This document shows, piece after piece, positions 1 to 9,881 of a DNA stretch of 64,000 bases. The first letter of the stretch is position 1. Each line of letters opens with the position of its first letter. Below the pieces are notes generated by a model. The model was not told the DNA's origin. It did no database searches and saw only the letters and a list, made by a program, of their open reading frames with translations. Source of the stretch: Stigmatella ashevillena (GTDB taxonomy: Bacteria > Myxococcota > Myxococcia > Myxococcales > Myxococcaceae); NCBI RefSeq assembly GCF_028368975.1, contig NZ_JAQNDM010000002.1:3110007-3174006 (forward strand), given 5' to 3'. A program made the position numbers and the translations under genes.

Positions 1-431
1 CGGTCGCCCACCAGGACGGCCCCATCTCCGTGAACCTGCTGGCGACCGGCAAACCGCTGCGAACACTCGAAGGAACGAACCCCGCCACGGAATTCACCGT
101 GGATTCGCAGGGCAAATGGATCGCGGGGTGGGTGGGAGGCTCGGCGATCACCCTCTACAACGCCGCCACGGGCGCCCGGTCCGGAGAGGTGTCCCCGGGC
201 CCCATGGCCCTCTCCTCCATCGCCTTTCTGGCCTCCGGACGCCAACTGGCGACGGTGGACGCGGGGCAGGTCCGCTTCTGGGCCGTCCCCTCCGGCCAGC
301 TCACGGCCACTCTCCCCTATGACGGAGAGCTGCTCGCGCTCTCCCCGCAGGGACGGTGGCTCGTCACCCGCAAGCCCCAGCAACCGGAGCTTCACCTCAT
401 CCCGGCCACCGCCACGCCCCCTCTCCCCTGA
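1..431 (+). CDS. WD40/beta-propeller-like protein, C-terminal part (5' truncated)
   Basis: The reading frame is open from the left edge of the window, so the true start lies outside. The visible ~142 residues contain repeated beta-propeller style units (turns such as LYNAATG and FWAVPSG, each following a stretch like SIAFLASGRQLATVD), which is the pattern of WD40 or WD40-like repeats. In myxobacteria such repeats commonly sit behind a Ser/Thr kinase or a TIR/caspase-like domain, but the N-terminal part is not visible, so I assign no function. It converges on the membrane glycosyltransferase gene with only 13 bp between the stop codons. Confidence 0.6.
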   Translation, partial: VAHQDGPISVNLLATGKPLRTLEGTNPATEFTVDSQGKWIAGWVGGSAITLYNAATGARSGEVSPGPMALSSIAFLASGRQLATVDAGQVRFWAVPSGQLTATLPYDGELLALSPQGRWLVTRKPQQPELHLIPATATPPLP

Positions 432-444
432 CCACCCGGCCGAA

Positions 445-2028
445 TCAGCGGCGGCGATAGAGGTGCACGGGCGGCGCGAAGCCGTCCAGTTCCTCGTAGA
501 CCACCCCATCCAGCGTCAGGGTGCGGCCCTCCAGGCGGACGCCGGGATCCTTCATCAGCCCGCCGCCCTCGAAGCGCACGAGGTACCCGGGCTGGGCGTC
601 CGCGAGGCGCTGCCGGAAGGTGTCCCAGCGCATGCGGGCCATGCGCATCTCGGGCAGCCCGGAGAAGAAAGCGACCTGGATGTCCAGGTAGCCCTCGTCC
701 GTGTCGAGCGCCAGGGCGCCCCCCTTTGCGGCCACCTCCTCCTTGATGAAGCGCGCCACCTGCCGCACGGCCTGGGGATTGGTGGAGGTGGGGCTCACGG
801 GCCGCAAGCCATCGCGCGGACCGCCCTCCGCCCGGAAAGTGTAGAGCCCCAGCGCCACGGGCATTCCCACCGCGAGCGCCATGGCCAGCCCCGCCACCGC
901 CCGGCGCACGCCCCGTCCCCGCTCCCCCACGCACACCCAGAAGCCGGACAGGACAAAGGGCAGCAACAACACCACTTGAAGGGCCGTGAAGCGCCCCAGC
1001 GGCACGAAGTTGAGCAGCACCGCGGCCCGGCAGGTGTAATAGGCGGTGGGCACCAGCGCCGCGAGCACCAGCCACCGCAGCTCGGGCCGCTCCTTCCACG
1101 CCTTCACCATGCCGGCCGCGCCGAACAGCGCCACCCCGGGCGTGAGCGTGAAGAACGCGATCGCGGGCCAGAACACGAGCGCCTGCGCCCGGAACACCCA
1201 CTGCTTCGCCCCTCCCGCGGCGCTCTCGCTCCAGCGCTGGTGAAACTCATCGATATAATGGATGGGGAACAGCGGGCTGCCGTGCGCCAGCTCATTGCCC
1301 TGCATCCAGGCGAGCGGAAACGGCAGGCAGAGCAGCCCGAAGGTCACCGCCATCGTGATGCCGGAGATCCGATCCGGGCGCCACAAGAGCGGCATCACCG
1401 CCAGCAGCGGGATGTACATCCACGCGTCGTAGCGCATGGCGCACGCGAGGTTGAGCACCATGGCCGCGCCGAACAGCGGCCCGAAACGGCCCTCCTCCAA
1501 CGCCTGCGCGAAGAGCGCGAACACCCAGAGCATGAAGAAGAGCGACACCGCCTCGCTCCCCGCGGTGGTAGAGAACTGAAGGTGCATTCCCCACACCGAG
1601 AAGCCCAGGCACGCCCAGACGCCCGCCTTCCAGCCAAAGAAGCGGCGCGTCAGGGCAAACAACGGCAGCACGGTGAGCACGCCGAAGAGCAGGCTGATCG
1701 CCCGGCCCGCATGCTCCCGGTCCAGCACCGAGAGCGCGGCGCCCACGAGGTAGAAGTGCAGGGGCCCGAACTGCAGGGCCCCGTCCTGGAAGGACTCGAT
1801 GAGGTGGGGGGCCCGAAGCCAGCGCTCCGCCAGCTCCGTGCGCACCACCGCGTCCCCGTAGAAGTTCTCGTTGACCGGGAACACCACCAGCCGGGGCACC
1901 AGCGCCGCCACCAGCAGCAGCCCGAGCAGCCATCCCCGCCCCGGCTCACGTTCCAAGGCAGGCCCCTCTTCCCGAGAGGAACCCACCGGCAGGGACGGCG
2001 CGGAAACAGGAGACAGAGCGGACGCCAT
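445..2028 (-). CDS. Multi-spanning membrane glycosyltransferase (GT39/ArnT-like)
   Basis: Integral membrane protein of ~527 residues with about ten hydrophobic segments. After the first membrane helix comes an acidic loop (NENFYGDAVV) followed by QDGALQFGPLHFY, which matches the first periplasmic loop of GT-C lipid-linked glycosyltransferases (ArnT, PMT and PF13231 families), where an Asp is catalytic. The family transfers sugars from polyprenyl phosphate donors to lipids or proteins in the periplasm; the acceptor here is unknown. I chose the ATG at 2028 because the reading upstream of it is basic, non-hydrophobic and not conserved-looking, while MASALSP is followed directly by the cytoplasmic tail and first helix. 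A longer reading to 2109 is open. Confidence 0.7.
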   Translation of the reverse strand: MASALSPVSAPSLPVGSSREEGPALEREPGRGWLLGLLLVAALVPRLVVFPVNENFYGDAVVRTELAERWLRAPHLIESFQDGALQFGPLHFYLVGAALSVLDREHAGRAISLLFGVLTVLPLFALTRRFFGWKAGVWACLGFSVWGMHLQFSTTAGSEAVSLFFMLWVFALFAQALEEGRFGPLFGAAMVLNLACAMRYDAWMYIPLLAVMPLLWRPDRISGITMAVTFGLLCLPFPLAWMQGNELAHGSPLFPIHYIDEFHQRWSESAAGGAKQWVFRAQALVFWPAIAFFTLTPGVALFGAAGMVKAWKERPELRWLVLAALVPTAYYTCRAAVLLNFVPLGRFTALQVVLLLPFVLSGFWVCVGERGRGVRRAVAGLAMALAVGMPVALGLYTFRAEGGPRDGLRPVSPTSTNPQAVRQVARFIKEEVAAKGGALALDTDEGYLDIQVAFFSGLPEMRMARMRWDTFRQRLADAQPGYLVRFEGGGLMKDPGVRLEGRTLTLDGVVYEELDGFAPPVHLYRRR

Positions 2029-2509
2029 GCTGCGCGGGAGGATACGCAGGCGAGAACCAAAACCAAGCGCCTCCCGCAGGAGGCTCTCACCTGCTCCCCT
2101 TCCCCACACCCAGGTTGCGCGCTACCCATTCGCGCCGTTATGGACCAGGGGCGGGGGTGGGTATTGGCTCACAACTGAACGTCCGGGCGCCCAGATTCAC
2201 CGGTCCCCGACGTTCACCGGGAAGGCCTGCGGTGTCAGGACCCTACCCGCCGGGGCCAGGACCCATATAATCAGCGTGCCTTTTCACCCCGTGAAGGGGG
2301 GGCCTCCCCAAGAGACACCCCCGACACGTGCTGACCACGCGGTCCCACTCCGCGGCGGGGTCCCGAAGGGGCACCAGGACCGATGTGTTGGCCGGGACCC
2401 GGTGACGGGGTGAATCAGATCGGAATGGCAGGGTAGCCCCCCAGGTTCAAATTCTGGCTCTCCGTGTGCGCGCACCCCCGCGCCCCCGGCGGGCCCGCGA
2501 GGGAGAGAC
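2029..2509. other. Intergenic region: divergent promoter area and long prkA leader
   Basis: This 481-bp gap separates the divergent glycosyltransferase and prkA genes. It holds a good extended -10 hexamer (TATAAT, 2266-2271) with no convincing -35, several GC-rich palindromes (10-bp GTGCGCGCAC at 2466-2475; GCGGGCCCGC at 2489-2498), and a tRNA T-arm look-alike at 2441-2457. Open frames across it have poor coding character. A structured 5' untranslated region of prkA is the best reading. Confidence 0.5.
2266..2271 (+). promoter_or_regulatory. Candidate -10 element upstream of prkA
   Basis: A perfect TATAAT hexamer stands out in GC-rich DNA 239 bp before the prkA start. No good -35 is visible at 16-18 bp spacing, so either an activator is needed or the match is chance. 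If real, the transcript would have a leader of roughly 230 nt. Confidence 0.3.
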
Positions 2510-4573
<2,064 letters not shown>

Positions 4574-4575
4574 AC

Positions 4576-5685
4576 GTGTCGCTGAAGATCCACCAGGACC
4601 ACTCCCGCTTCAAGGCCATCGTCCGAGGGAAGATCAAAGCCAACCTGCGCAAGTACGTGCAGAAGGGCGAGATGCTCGGCAAGAAGGGCAAGGATGCCAT
4701 CTCCATCCCCATCCCCTTCATCGACATCCCGCGCTTCAAGTACGGCCACAAGGAACAGGGCGGCGTCGGACAGGGAGACGGTGAGGTGGGTCAATCGCTC
4801 GGCCCCGGGCAGCAGCAGCCCGGGGACGGGCACCAGGCCGGCCAGGGTGAGGGCGAGCACGCCCTGGAAGTCGACGTCACCCTGGACGAGCTGGCGCAAA
4901 TTCTGGGCGAGGAACTCCAGCTGCCGCACATCGAGCGGCGGCACAACGAGAAGATCGTCACCCAGCGCATCCGCTACACCGGCATCAACACCACGGGCCC
5001 CGAGTCCCTGCGCCACTTCAAGCGCACCTTCAAGCAGGCCCTGAAGCGGCAGATCGCCACCGGCACCTACGACGCGCGCAACCCCGTCATCATCCCCACG
5101 CGCGAGGACCGGCGCTACCGCAGCTACAAGCTGCAGGATTTGCCGGAGACCAACGCGGTCATCATCTACATGATGGACGTGTCGGGCTCGATGGGCGACG
5201 AGCAGAAGGAGATCGTCCGCATCGAGAGCTTCTGGCTCGATACGTGGCTGCGCCACCAGTACAAGGGGCTGGAGGCCCGCTACATCATCCACGACGCGGT
5301 GGCGCGCGAGGTGGACCGGGAGACCTTCTTCCACACCCGCGAGTCGGGCGGCACGATGATCTCCAGCGCCTACAAGCTCTGCCGGGACATCATCCAGGCC
5401 GACTACCCCAAGAGCGCCTGGAATATCTACCCCTTCCACTTCTCCGACGGTGACAACTGGAGCGCGGACGACACGCGCCAGTGCATCGAGATGCTGCGCA
5501 ACGACATCCTGCCCAGCGTGAACCAGTTCGCCTACGGCCAGGTGGAGAGCCCCTACGGCAGTGGCCAGTTCATCAAGGATCTGCGCGAGGCGGTGGGCGC
5601 CCAGCAGAACGTGGCCCTGAGCGAAATCGCCGACAAGGACGCCATCTACAACTCCATCAAGGACTTCCTCGGCAAGGGCCGCTGA
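4576..5685 (+). CDS. YeaH/DUF444 family vWA-type protein
   Basis: The 369-residue product begins with the family signature ([20 protein letters not shown]) and has a von Willebrand A fold with MIDAS motif DVSGS at residues 201-205. Family members co-occur and are co-transcribed with PrkA (yeaG-yeaH in E. coli) and are thought to act in the same signalling step. A Gly/Gln-rich low-complexity stretch at about residues 61-95 sits between the N-terminal and vWA parts. Translation starts at GTG 4576, with the ribosome site GAAGGAG inside the end of prkA, so the two are translationally coupled. Confidence 0.9.
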   Translation: MSLKIHQDHSRFKAIVRGKIKANLRKYVQKGEMLGKKGKDAISIPIPFIDIPRFKYGHKEQGGVGQGDGEVGQSLGPGQQQPGDGHQAGQGEGEHALEVDVTLDELAQILGEELQLPHIERRHNEKIVTQRIRYTGINTTGPESLRHFKRTFKQALKRQIATGTYDARNPVIIPTREDRRYRSYKLQDLPETNAVIIYMMDVSGSMGDEQKEIVRIESFWLDTWLRHQYKGLEARYIIHDAVAREVDRETFFHTRESGGTMISSAYKLCRDIIQADYPKSAWNIYPFHFSDGDNWSADDTRQCIEMLRNDILPSVNQFAYGQVESPYGSGQFIKDLREAVGAQQNVALSEIADKDAIYNSIKDFLGKGR

Positions 5686-5719
5686 CGCTGGCCCCCCCTG
5701 CCCCACGGAGCATTCCCCC

Positions 5720-7213
5720 ATGCCCAAGAGCCTCACCCCCCGGTTGGCCGCGCTGAACGAGGAGATCCTGGGCCACGCTCGCGAGTTCGGCCTCGACTTC
5801 TTCGAGACCATCTTCGAGGTGGTCACCTATGACGAGATGAACATGGTGGCCTCCTACGGAGGCTTCCCCAACCGCTACCCCCACTGGCGCTGGGGCATGG
5901 AGTACGAGCAGCTGTCCAAGGGGTACGAGTACGGGCTGTCGAAGATCTACGAGCTCGTCATCAACAACGACCCCTGCTACGCGTACCTCCTGGAGAGCAA
6001 CGCGGACGTGGACCAGAAGCTGGTGATGGCCCACGTGTACGGGCACTGCGACTTCTTCAAGAACAACTTCTCGTTCCGCCACACCAACCGGCGGATGATC
6101 GACGAGATGGCGAACCACGCCACGCGCGTGCGGCGGTGGATCGACAAGATCGGCGTCGAAAAGGTCGAGGACTTCATCGACAAGGCGCTGAGCCTGGAGA
6201 ACCTCATCGATCAGCACGCCCCGCACATCCGCCGCAACCCGGACCCCAAGCGCGCCGAGGACGAGGCCAAGAGCAACGAGCGCGTGGAGGGATTCAAGGT
6301 CAACCGCGAGTACATGCGCGGCTTCATCAACCCCTCCGAGTTCCTCGACTCCCAGCGCAAGAAAGTCGAAGAGGAGAAGCAGAAGGCCAAGAAGTTCCCC
6401 GAGCGCCCCCAGCGCGACGTGCTCTTCTTCCTCCTGGAGCACGCCCCCCTGGAGCAGTGGGAGGCGGACATCCTGGGCATCCTCCGCGACGAGGCCTACT
6501 ACTTCGCCCCCCAGGGCCAGACGAAGATCATGAACGAGGGCTGGGCCAGCTACTGGCACTCCACCATCATGACGCGCCGGGCCCTGAAGGATGACGAGAT
6601 CATCGACTACGCGGACCGGCACTCGGGCACCATGAGCACCCGCCCCGGCTCCCTCAACCCGTACAAGCTCGGCATCGAGCTGTGGCGGGACATCGAGGAC
6701 CGCTGGAACAAGGGCCGCTTCGGCAAGGAGTGGGACGAGTGCGATGACCTCCGCGCCCGCAGCACCTGGGACAAGAAGCTGGGCGCCGGCCGCGAGAAGA
6801 TCTTCGAGGTCCGCAAGCACTACAACGACATCACCTTCATCGACACCTTCCTCACCGCCGAGTTCGCCCTCGAACAGAAACTGTTCGTCTATGGCTTCAA
6901 CGACAAGCGTAACTCCTGGGAAATCCTGGACCGGGAGTTCCGCAAGGTGAAGGCCAAGCTGCTCCAGGGCCTCACCAACTTCGGCCAGCCCATCATCGAG
7001 GTGGTGGACGGCAACCACGAGAACCGCAGCGAGCTGCTGCTGGCCCACAAGCACGATGGGCAGGACTTGAAGGGAGACTACGCCCGGGAGACCCTCCGGT
7101 GCCTCCAGGCCCTGTGGCGCCGGCCCGTCAACATCGTTACCCGGTACGACGGGAAGGGTGTCATGCTACGCTACGACGGTCAGAACCACTCGGAGAAGAA
7201 GGTCGACCTGTAG
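5720..7213 (+). CDS. spoVR: SpoVR family protein
   Basis: The 497-residue product is full length for SpoVR/YcgB. It has the characteristic N-terminus ([24 protein letters not shown] region) and the conserved segment with [15 protein letters not shown]. SpoVR is needed for spore cortex formation in Bacillus subtilis, and the enteric homologue YcgB is linked to yeaGH; the biochemical activity is not settled. It lies 34 bp after the YeaH-like gene with GGAG before ATG 5720, so prkA-yeaH-spoVR form one transcription unit. In a spore-forming myxobacterium this set is a reasonable candidate for a starvation or sporulation role (inference). Confidence 0.93.
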   Translation: MPKSLTPRLAALNEEILGHAREFGLDFFETIFEVVTYDEMNMVASYGGFPNRYPHWRWGMEYEQLSKGYEYGLSKIYELVINNDPCYAYLLESNADVDQKLVMAHVYGHCDFFKNNFSFRHTNRRMIDEMANHATRVRRWIDKIGVEKVEDFIDKALSLENLIDQHAPHIRRNPDPKRAEDEAKSNERVEGFKVNREYMRGFINPSEFLDSQRKKVEEEKQKAKKFPERPQRDVLFFLLEHAPLEQWEADILGILRDEAYYFAPQGQTKIMNEGWASYWHSTIMTRRALKDDEIIDYADRHSGTMSTRPGSLNPYKLGIELWRDIEDRWNKGRFGKEWDECDDLRARSTWDKKLGAGREKIFEVRKHYNDITFIDTFLTAEFALEQKLFVYGFNDKRNSWEILDREFRKVKAKLLQGLTNFGQPIIEVVDGNHENRSELLLAHKHDGQDLKGDYARETLRCLQALWRRPVNIVTRYDGKGVMLRYDGQNHSEKKVDL

Positions 7214-7254
7214 TGTCCCCCGGGGGGGGCCCAGCGACCGGAGCGACGAAACGG

Positions 7255-7824
7255 ATGGGCACACGCATCGAAGCAGTGGAGGTGCTGTCCTTCCGGCTGG
7301 AGCTGCCAAAGCTCGTGCTGGAACGCATGCCGGGAGAGCAGAGGGCCGCCATCCCCTTGCAGCTCGCTCGCGAAGAGGACGGTACGTTGACGTTGGAGCA
7401 CGAGGGGCACGAGAGCTTTCTGCGCTTCCGCCTGGACGGCGAAGGCGCGGAGCTCATCGAGATCTGCATCCTCCATGACGCCAAGGGCGTCTTCTTCCAG
7501 CAAATCCTCGGGTCGCTGATGGTGCGCTTCCTGGGCGATCTGCGCGCGCGGCTGGTGTTTGATCCGCTGGAGAACCCTTCGGAAGAACCCTGGGCCGAGG
7601 TGAGCATCGAGCGCGGGAGGACCAGTTGGCCGGGCCTGGCGACCCAGTCGGCCGCGGTGCGCCTGGCCCACGCCGCGGCCGAGGGTGGCTCCGTGAGCGC
7701 CTCGGACGGAGAGGCCCCTCCCGAGGAGCCGCTGACCGCCGAGGAGGAGGAACTCACCCGCCTCCTGGCCCGGGCCGAGACGGCGTGGCAGGAGTACCAG
7801 CGCCTCAAGCGTCAGCGGGAGTAA
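7255..7824 (+). CDS. Conserved-looking hypothetical protein, fourth gene of the prkA operon
   Basis: The 189-residue product is not recognised. It is soluble, without signal peptide or membrane segment. The N-terminal half is beta-rich (two ~25-residue strand-like segments before a helix near FLRFRLDGEGAELIEI); the C-terminal end is a charged helix (EEEELTRLLARAETAWQEYQRLKRQRE) likely to form a short coiled coil. It begins 41 bp after spoVR; ATG 7255 has GGAG 12 bp upstream, while an in-frame GTG at 7213 overlaps the spoVR stop and is an alternative start. Its position suggests co-expression with the PrkA system. Confidence 0.7.
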   Translation: MGTRIEAVEVLSFRLELPKLVLERMPGEQRAAIPLQLAREEDGTLTLEHEGHESFLRFRLDGEGAELIEICILHDAKGVFFQQILGSLMVRFLGDLRARLVFDPLENPSEEPWAEVSIERGRTSWPGLATQSAAVRLAHAAAEGGSVSASDGEAPPEEPLTAEEEELTRLLARAETAWQEYQRLKRQRE

Positions 7825-7919
7825 CAAAAGGCCCTGGCAGCAGGCTGCCAGGCAGGCGCGGGAAATTTCCCGGCCAGGATTTGGGAATGGGCGCACGCCT
7901 CTTCTACAATCCTGTATCC

Positions 7920-9107
7920 ATGCGATTTGCCCCCCTGCTCTGCCTGGTGGCCCTCGTGGCCTCGCCGCTTGCCCTCGCGTCCTCTCGCCATGAGGTGAGA
8001 AACCGCCGCATCGAGCCCCGGCAGACGCTCGCGCAGGCCCTGCACGACGCGGCGCTGCCGGATGCGCAGGTGGAGGCCGTCATCTCCGCGCTGGAGGGCG
8101 TGTTCGACTTCCGCAAGTCCCGCGTGGGAGACCAGTTCCGGCTGGTGCTGCGCAACGGGGAGCTGGACTTCTTCGACTACCGGCAGAGCACGGTGGACGA
8201 GTGGCAGGTGCGCCGCGACGGCGAGAAGTACGTGGGCAGCAAGCGCACCATTGAAGTCGAGAAGCAGGTCTCCCTGGTGACCTTGGAGATCAGCACCTCG
8301 CTCTACGAGGCGGCGCTGGCGGCCGGGGAAGACCCGGGCATCGGCATGGTGCTCGCGGACGTGTTCGCCTGGGACATCGACTTCTACCGGGACACGCGCA
8401 AGGGCGACCGGGCACGCGCCCTGGTGGAGAAGTTCGTCTCCAAGGGGCGGGTGCTGCGCTACGGCGAGGTGCTGGCGGCCACGTACGAGGGCGGCCTGGT
8501 GGGCCCGAAGCGGGTCTTCCGCTACGCGATGCCGGATGGCCAGGCCACCTACTTCCAAGAGGATGGCTCCAGCGCGCGCAAGACGTTCCTCAAGAGCCCC
8601 CTGAAGTATGCCCACGTCACCAGCGGGTTCGGCTCGCGCTTCCACCCGGTGCTCAAGTACCAGAAGAACCACAACGGTGTGGACTACGGCACCCCCATCG
8701 GCACCCCAGTGTGGTCCGTGGCCGATGGCACCGTGACGACGGCGGCCAACACGGGCGCGGGCGGCAACACCGTCTGCGTGCGGCACACCAACGGCTTCGA
8801 GACGTGCTACCTGCACCTGTCGAAGTTCGGCGCGGGCGTGCGCTCGGGCTCCCGGGTGAGCCAGAAGCAAGTGATTGCCTACTCGGGCAACACCGGGCGC
8901 AGCACCGGCCCCCACCTGCACTTCGCCCTCAAGCGGGGCGGGCAGTTCGTCAACCCGCTCAACCAGAAGTTCCCCCGCGCCGAGCCCCTGCCCAAGACCC
9001 TGCTGCCGGACTACCTGGCCAAGACCCAGGTGCTGGCCTCGCAGCTCGACTCGGTGTCCGTGGCCGCCTCGGCCTCCGCCGGGCCGGGCCCCCGCGCGGC
9101 CCCCTGA
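7920..9107 (+). CDS. Exported M23 family metallopeptidase (LytM-type)
   Basis: The 395-residue product has a signal peptide (MRFAPLLCLVALVASPLALA), an N-terminal OapA/LysM-like module (residues ~25-200, compare Csd3/MepM-type proteins) and a C-terminal Peptidase_M23 domain. Zinc ligands are visible: His in FHPVL and HNGVDY with Asp, and the HLH of GPHLHF. Such enzymes cut peptidoglycan cross-links or activate amidases in the periplasm. An in-frame ATG at 7887 would add eleven residues before the signal peptide; 7920 is preferred. It converges with the DUF2378 gene. Confidence 0.88.
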   Translation: MRFAPLLCLVALVASPLALASSRHEVRNRRIEPRQTLAQALHDAALPDAQVEAVISALEGVFDFRKSRVGDQFRLVLRNGELDFFDYRQSTVDEWQVRRDGEKYVGSKRTIEVEKQVSLVTLEISTSLYEAALAAGEDPGIGMVLADVFAWDIDFYRDTRKGDRARALVEKFVSKGRVLRYGEVLAATYEGGLVGPKRVFRYAMPDGQATYFQEDGSSARKTFLKSPLKYAHVTSGFGSRFHPVLKYQKNHNGVDYGTPIGTPVWSVADGTVTTAANTGAGGNTVCVRHTNGFETCYLHLSKFGAGVRSGSRVSQKQVIAYSGNTGRSTGPHLHFALKRGGQFVNPLNQKFPRAEPLPKTLLPDYLAKTQVLASQLDSVSVAASASAGPGPRAAP

Positions 9108-9120
9108 GCCCCCGGGCCGC

Positions 9121-9708
9121 TCACGTCCATTCCAGGAGGAACTCCGTGTGGTCCAGCGCGAGGCGGGTGCTCGTCACCGTGCCCTGCACGCCCACCACCT
9201 GGAGCGCGGCCTGGAGCGTGCCCTCGTGAAACGCGGTGGGCTGCACGTCCCCCTTGAACACGAGGCGCAGCCGGTGCAAGCCCATCTCCTTGTACTCCCG
9301 TGAGCCGTAGTTCACGACGGTGGAGTAGGCGATGGGCGTGTAGGTGAAGGCGCGCCGCGGATCATTCCGGCCCATGATCTTCGACAGCGCCCGGCCCACC
9401 GTGGACATGTAGAAGAAGTTCTCCAGGCACGCCGCGCCACACACCTGCCACACCGCCTCCTGGGTGCCCAACTGCGGCGCCAGCAGCTCCGCGGTGGCGT
9501 AGAGCAGCCGCAGGAAGTCGCTCGCCGGGTAGGAAAAGAAATCGACGCACCGCGGCAAACCCACCTGCTTCGCGAGCGCCTCGGAGGCCTCGTCGCCCAG
9601 ACGCTCGGCCACCAGCGCCAGGATGGCGTTGAAGGCCAGCCCCCTCACCATGTGAGTCGGCTGCACCAGTGCCAGGCGCTGCGTGAACTCACTGCTGTCA
9701 CTGAACAT
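9121..9708 (-). CDS. DUF2378 family protein (TIGR02265, myxobacterial paralogous family)
   Basis: The 195-residue product matches what I know of the TIGR02265/DUF2378 family, a set of several paralogues per genome known essentially only from myxobacteria: an early RGLAFN motif, the CVDFFSYPASDFLRLLYATAELLAP core and the late TAFHEGTLQAAL block before a final beta hairpin. No catalytic residues are evident and the function is unknown. The start at 9708 is chosen because the family core begins right after it; an open GTG start at 9807 would add 33 unconserved-looking residues. It is transcribed divergently from glycogen phosphorylase. Confidence 0.75.
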   Translation of the reverse strand: MFSDSSEFTQRLALVQPTHMVRGLAFNAILALVAERLGDEASEALAKQVGLPRCVDFFSYPASDFLRLLYATAELLAPQLGTQEAVWQVCGAACLENFFYMSTVGRALSKIMGRNDPRRAFTYTPIAYSTVVNYGSREYKEMGLHRLRLVFKGDVQPTAFHEGTLQAALQVVGVQGTVTSTRLALDHTEFLLEWT

Positions 9709-9881
9709 GCAATACGGGCCTCGGGCATCGAACGCAGGTGGGCCCCCCTGTACGGCTGACGTGCTTTCTACCAGAGCTTCACGGAAGGGTGGAGCCGGGG
9801 ACACCACTCGGGTAAACGGGATTCTCAGGCCACCCTGCCTTCACGACCCACAGGGTAGCCCCCAGAGAGGAAACCTTTCCG

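Noticed and set aside
319-2178. 619-codon plus-strand frame over the glycosyltransferase gene
   Set aside because: It is the antisense shadow of a clear membrane protein gene and has His/Gln/Arg-rich, non-domain content typical of the opposite frame in high-GC DNA.
2395-2465. Possible tRNA gene ending at 2464, based on a perfect T-arm (2441-2457) and a plausible 3' acceptor strand
   Set aside because: No 5' acceptor strand complementary to 2458-2464 occurs 70-95 bp upstream, and no D-arm or anticodon arm can be folded in order.
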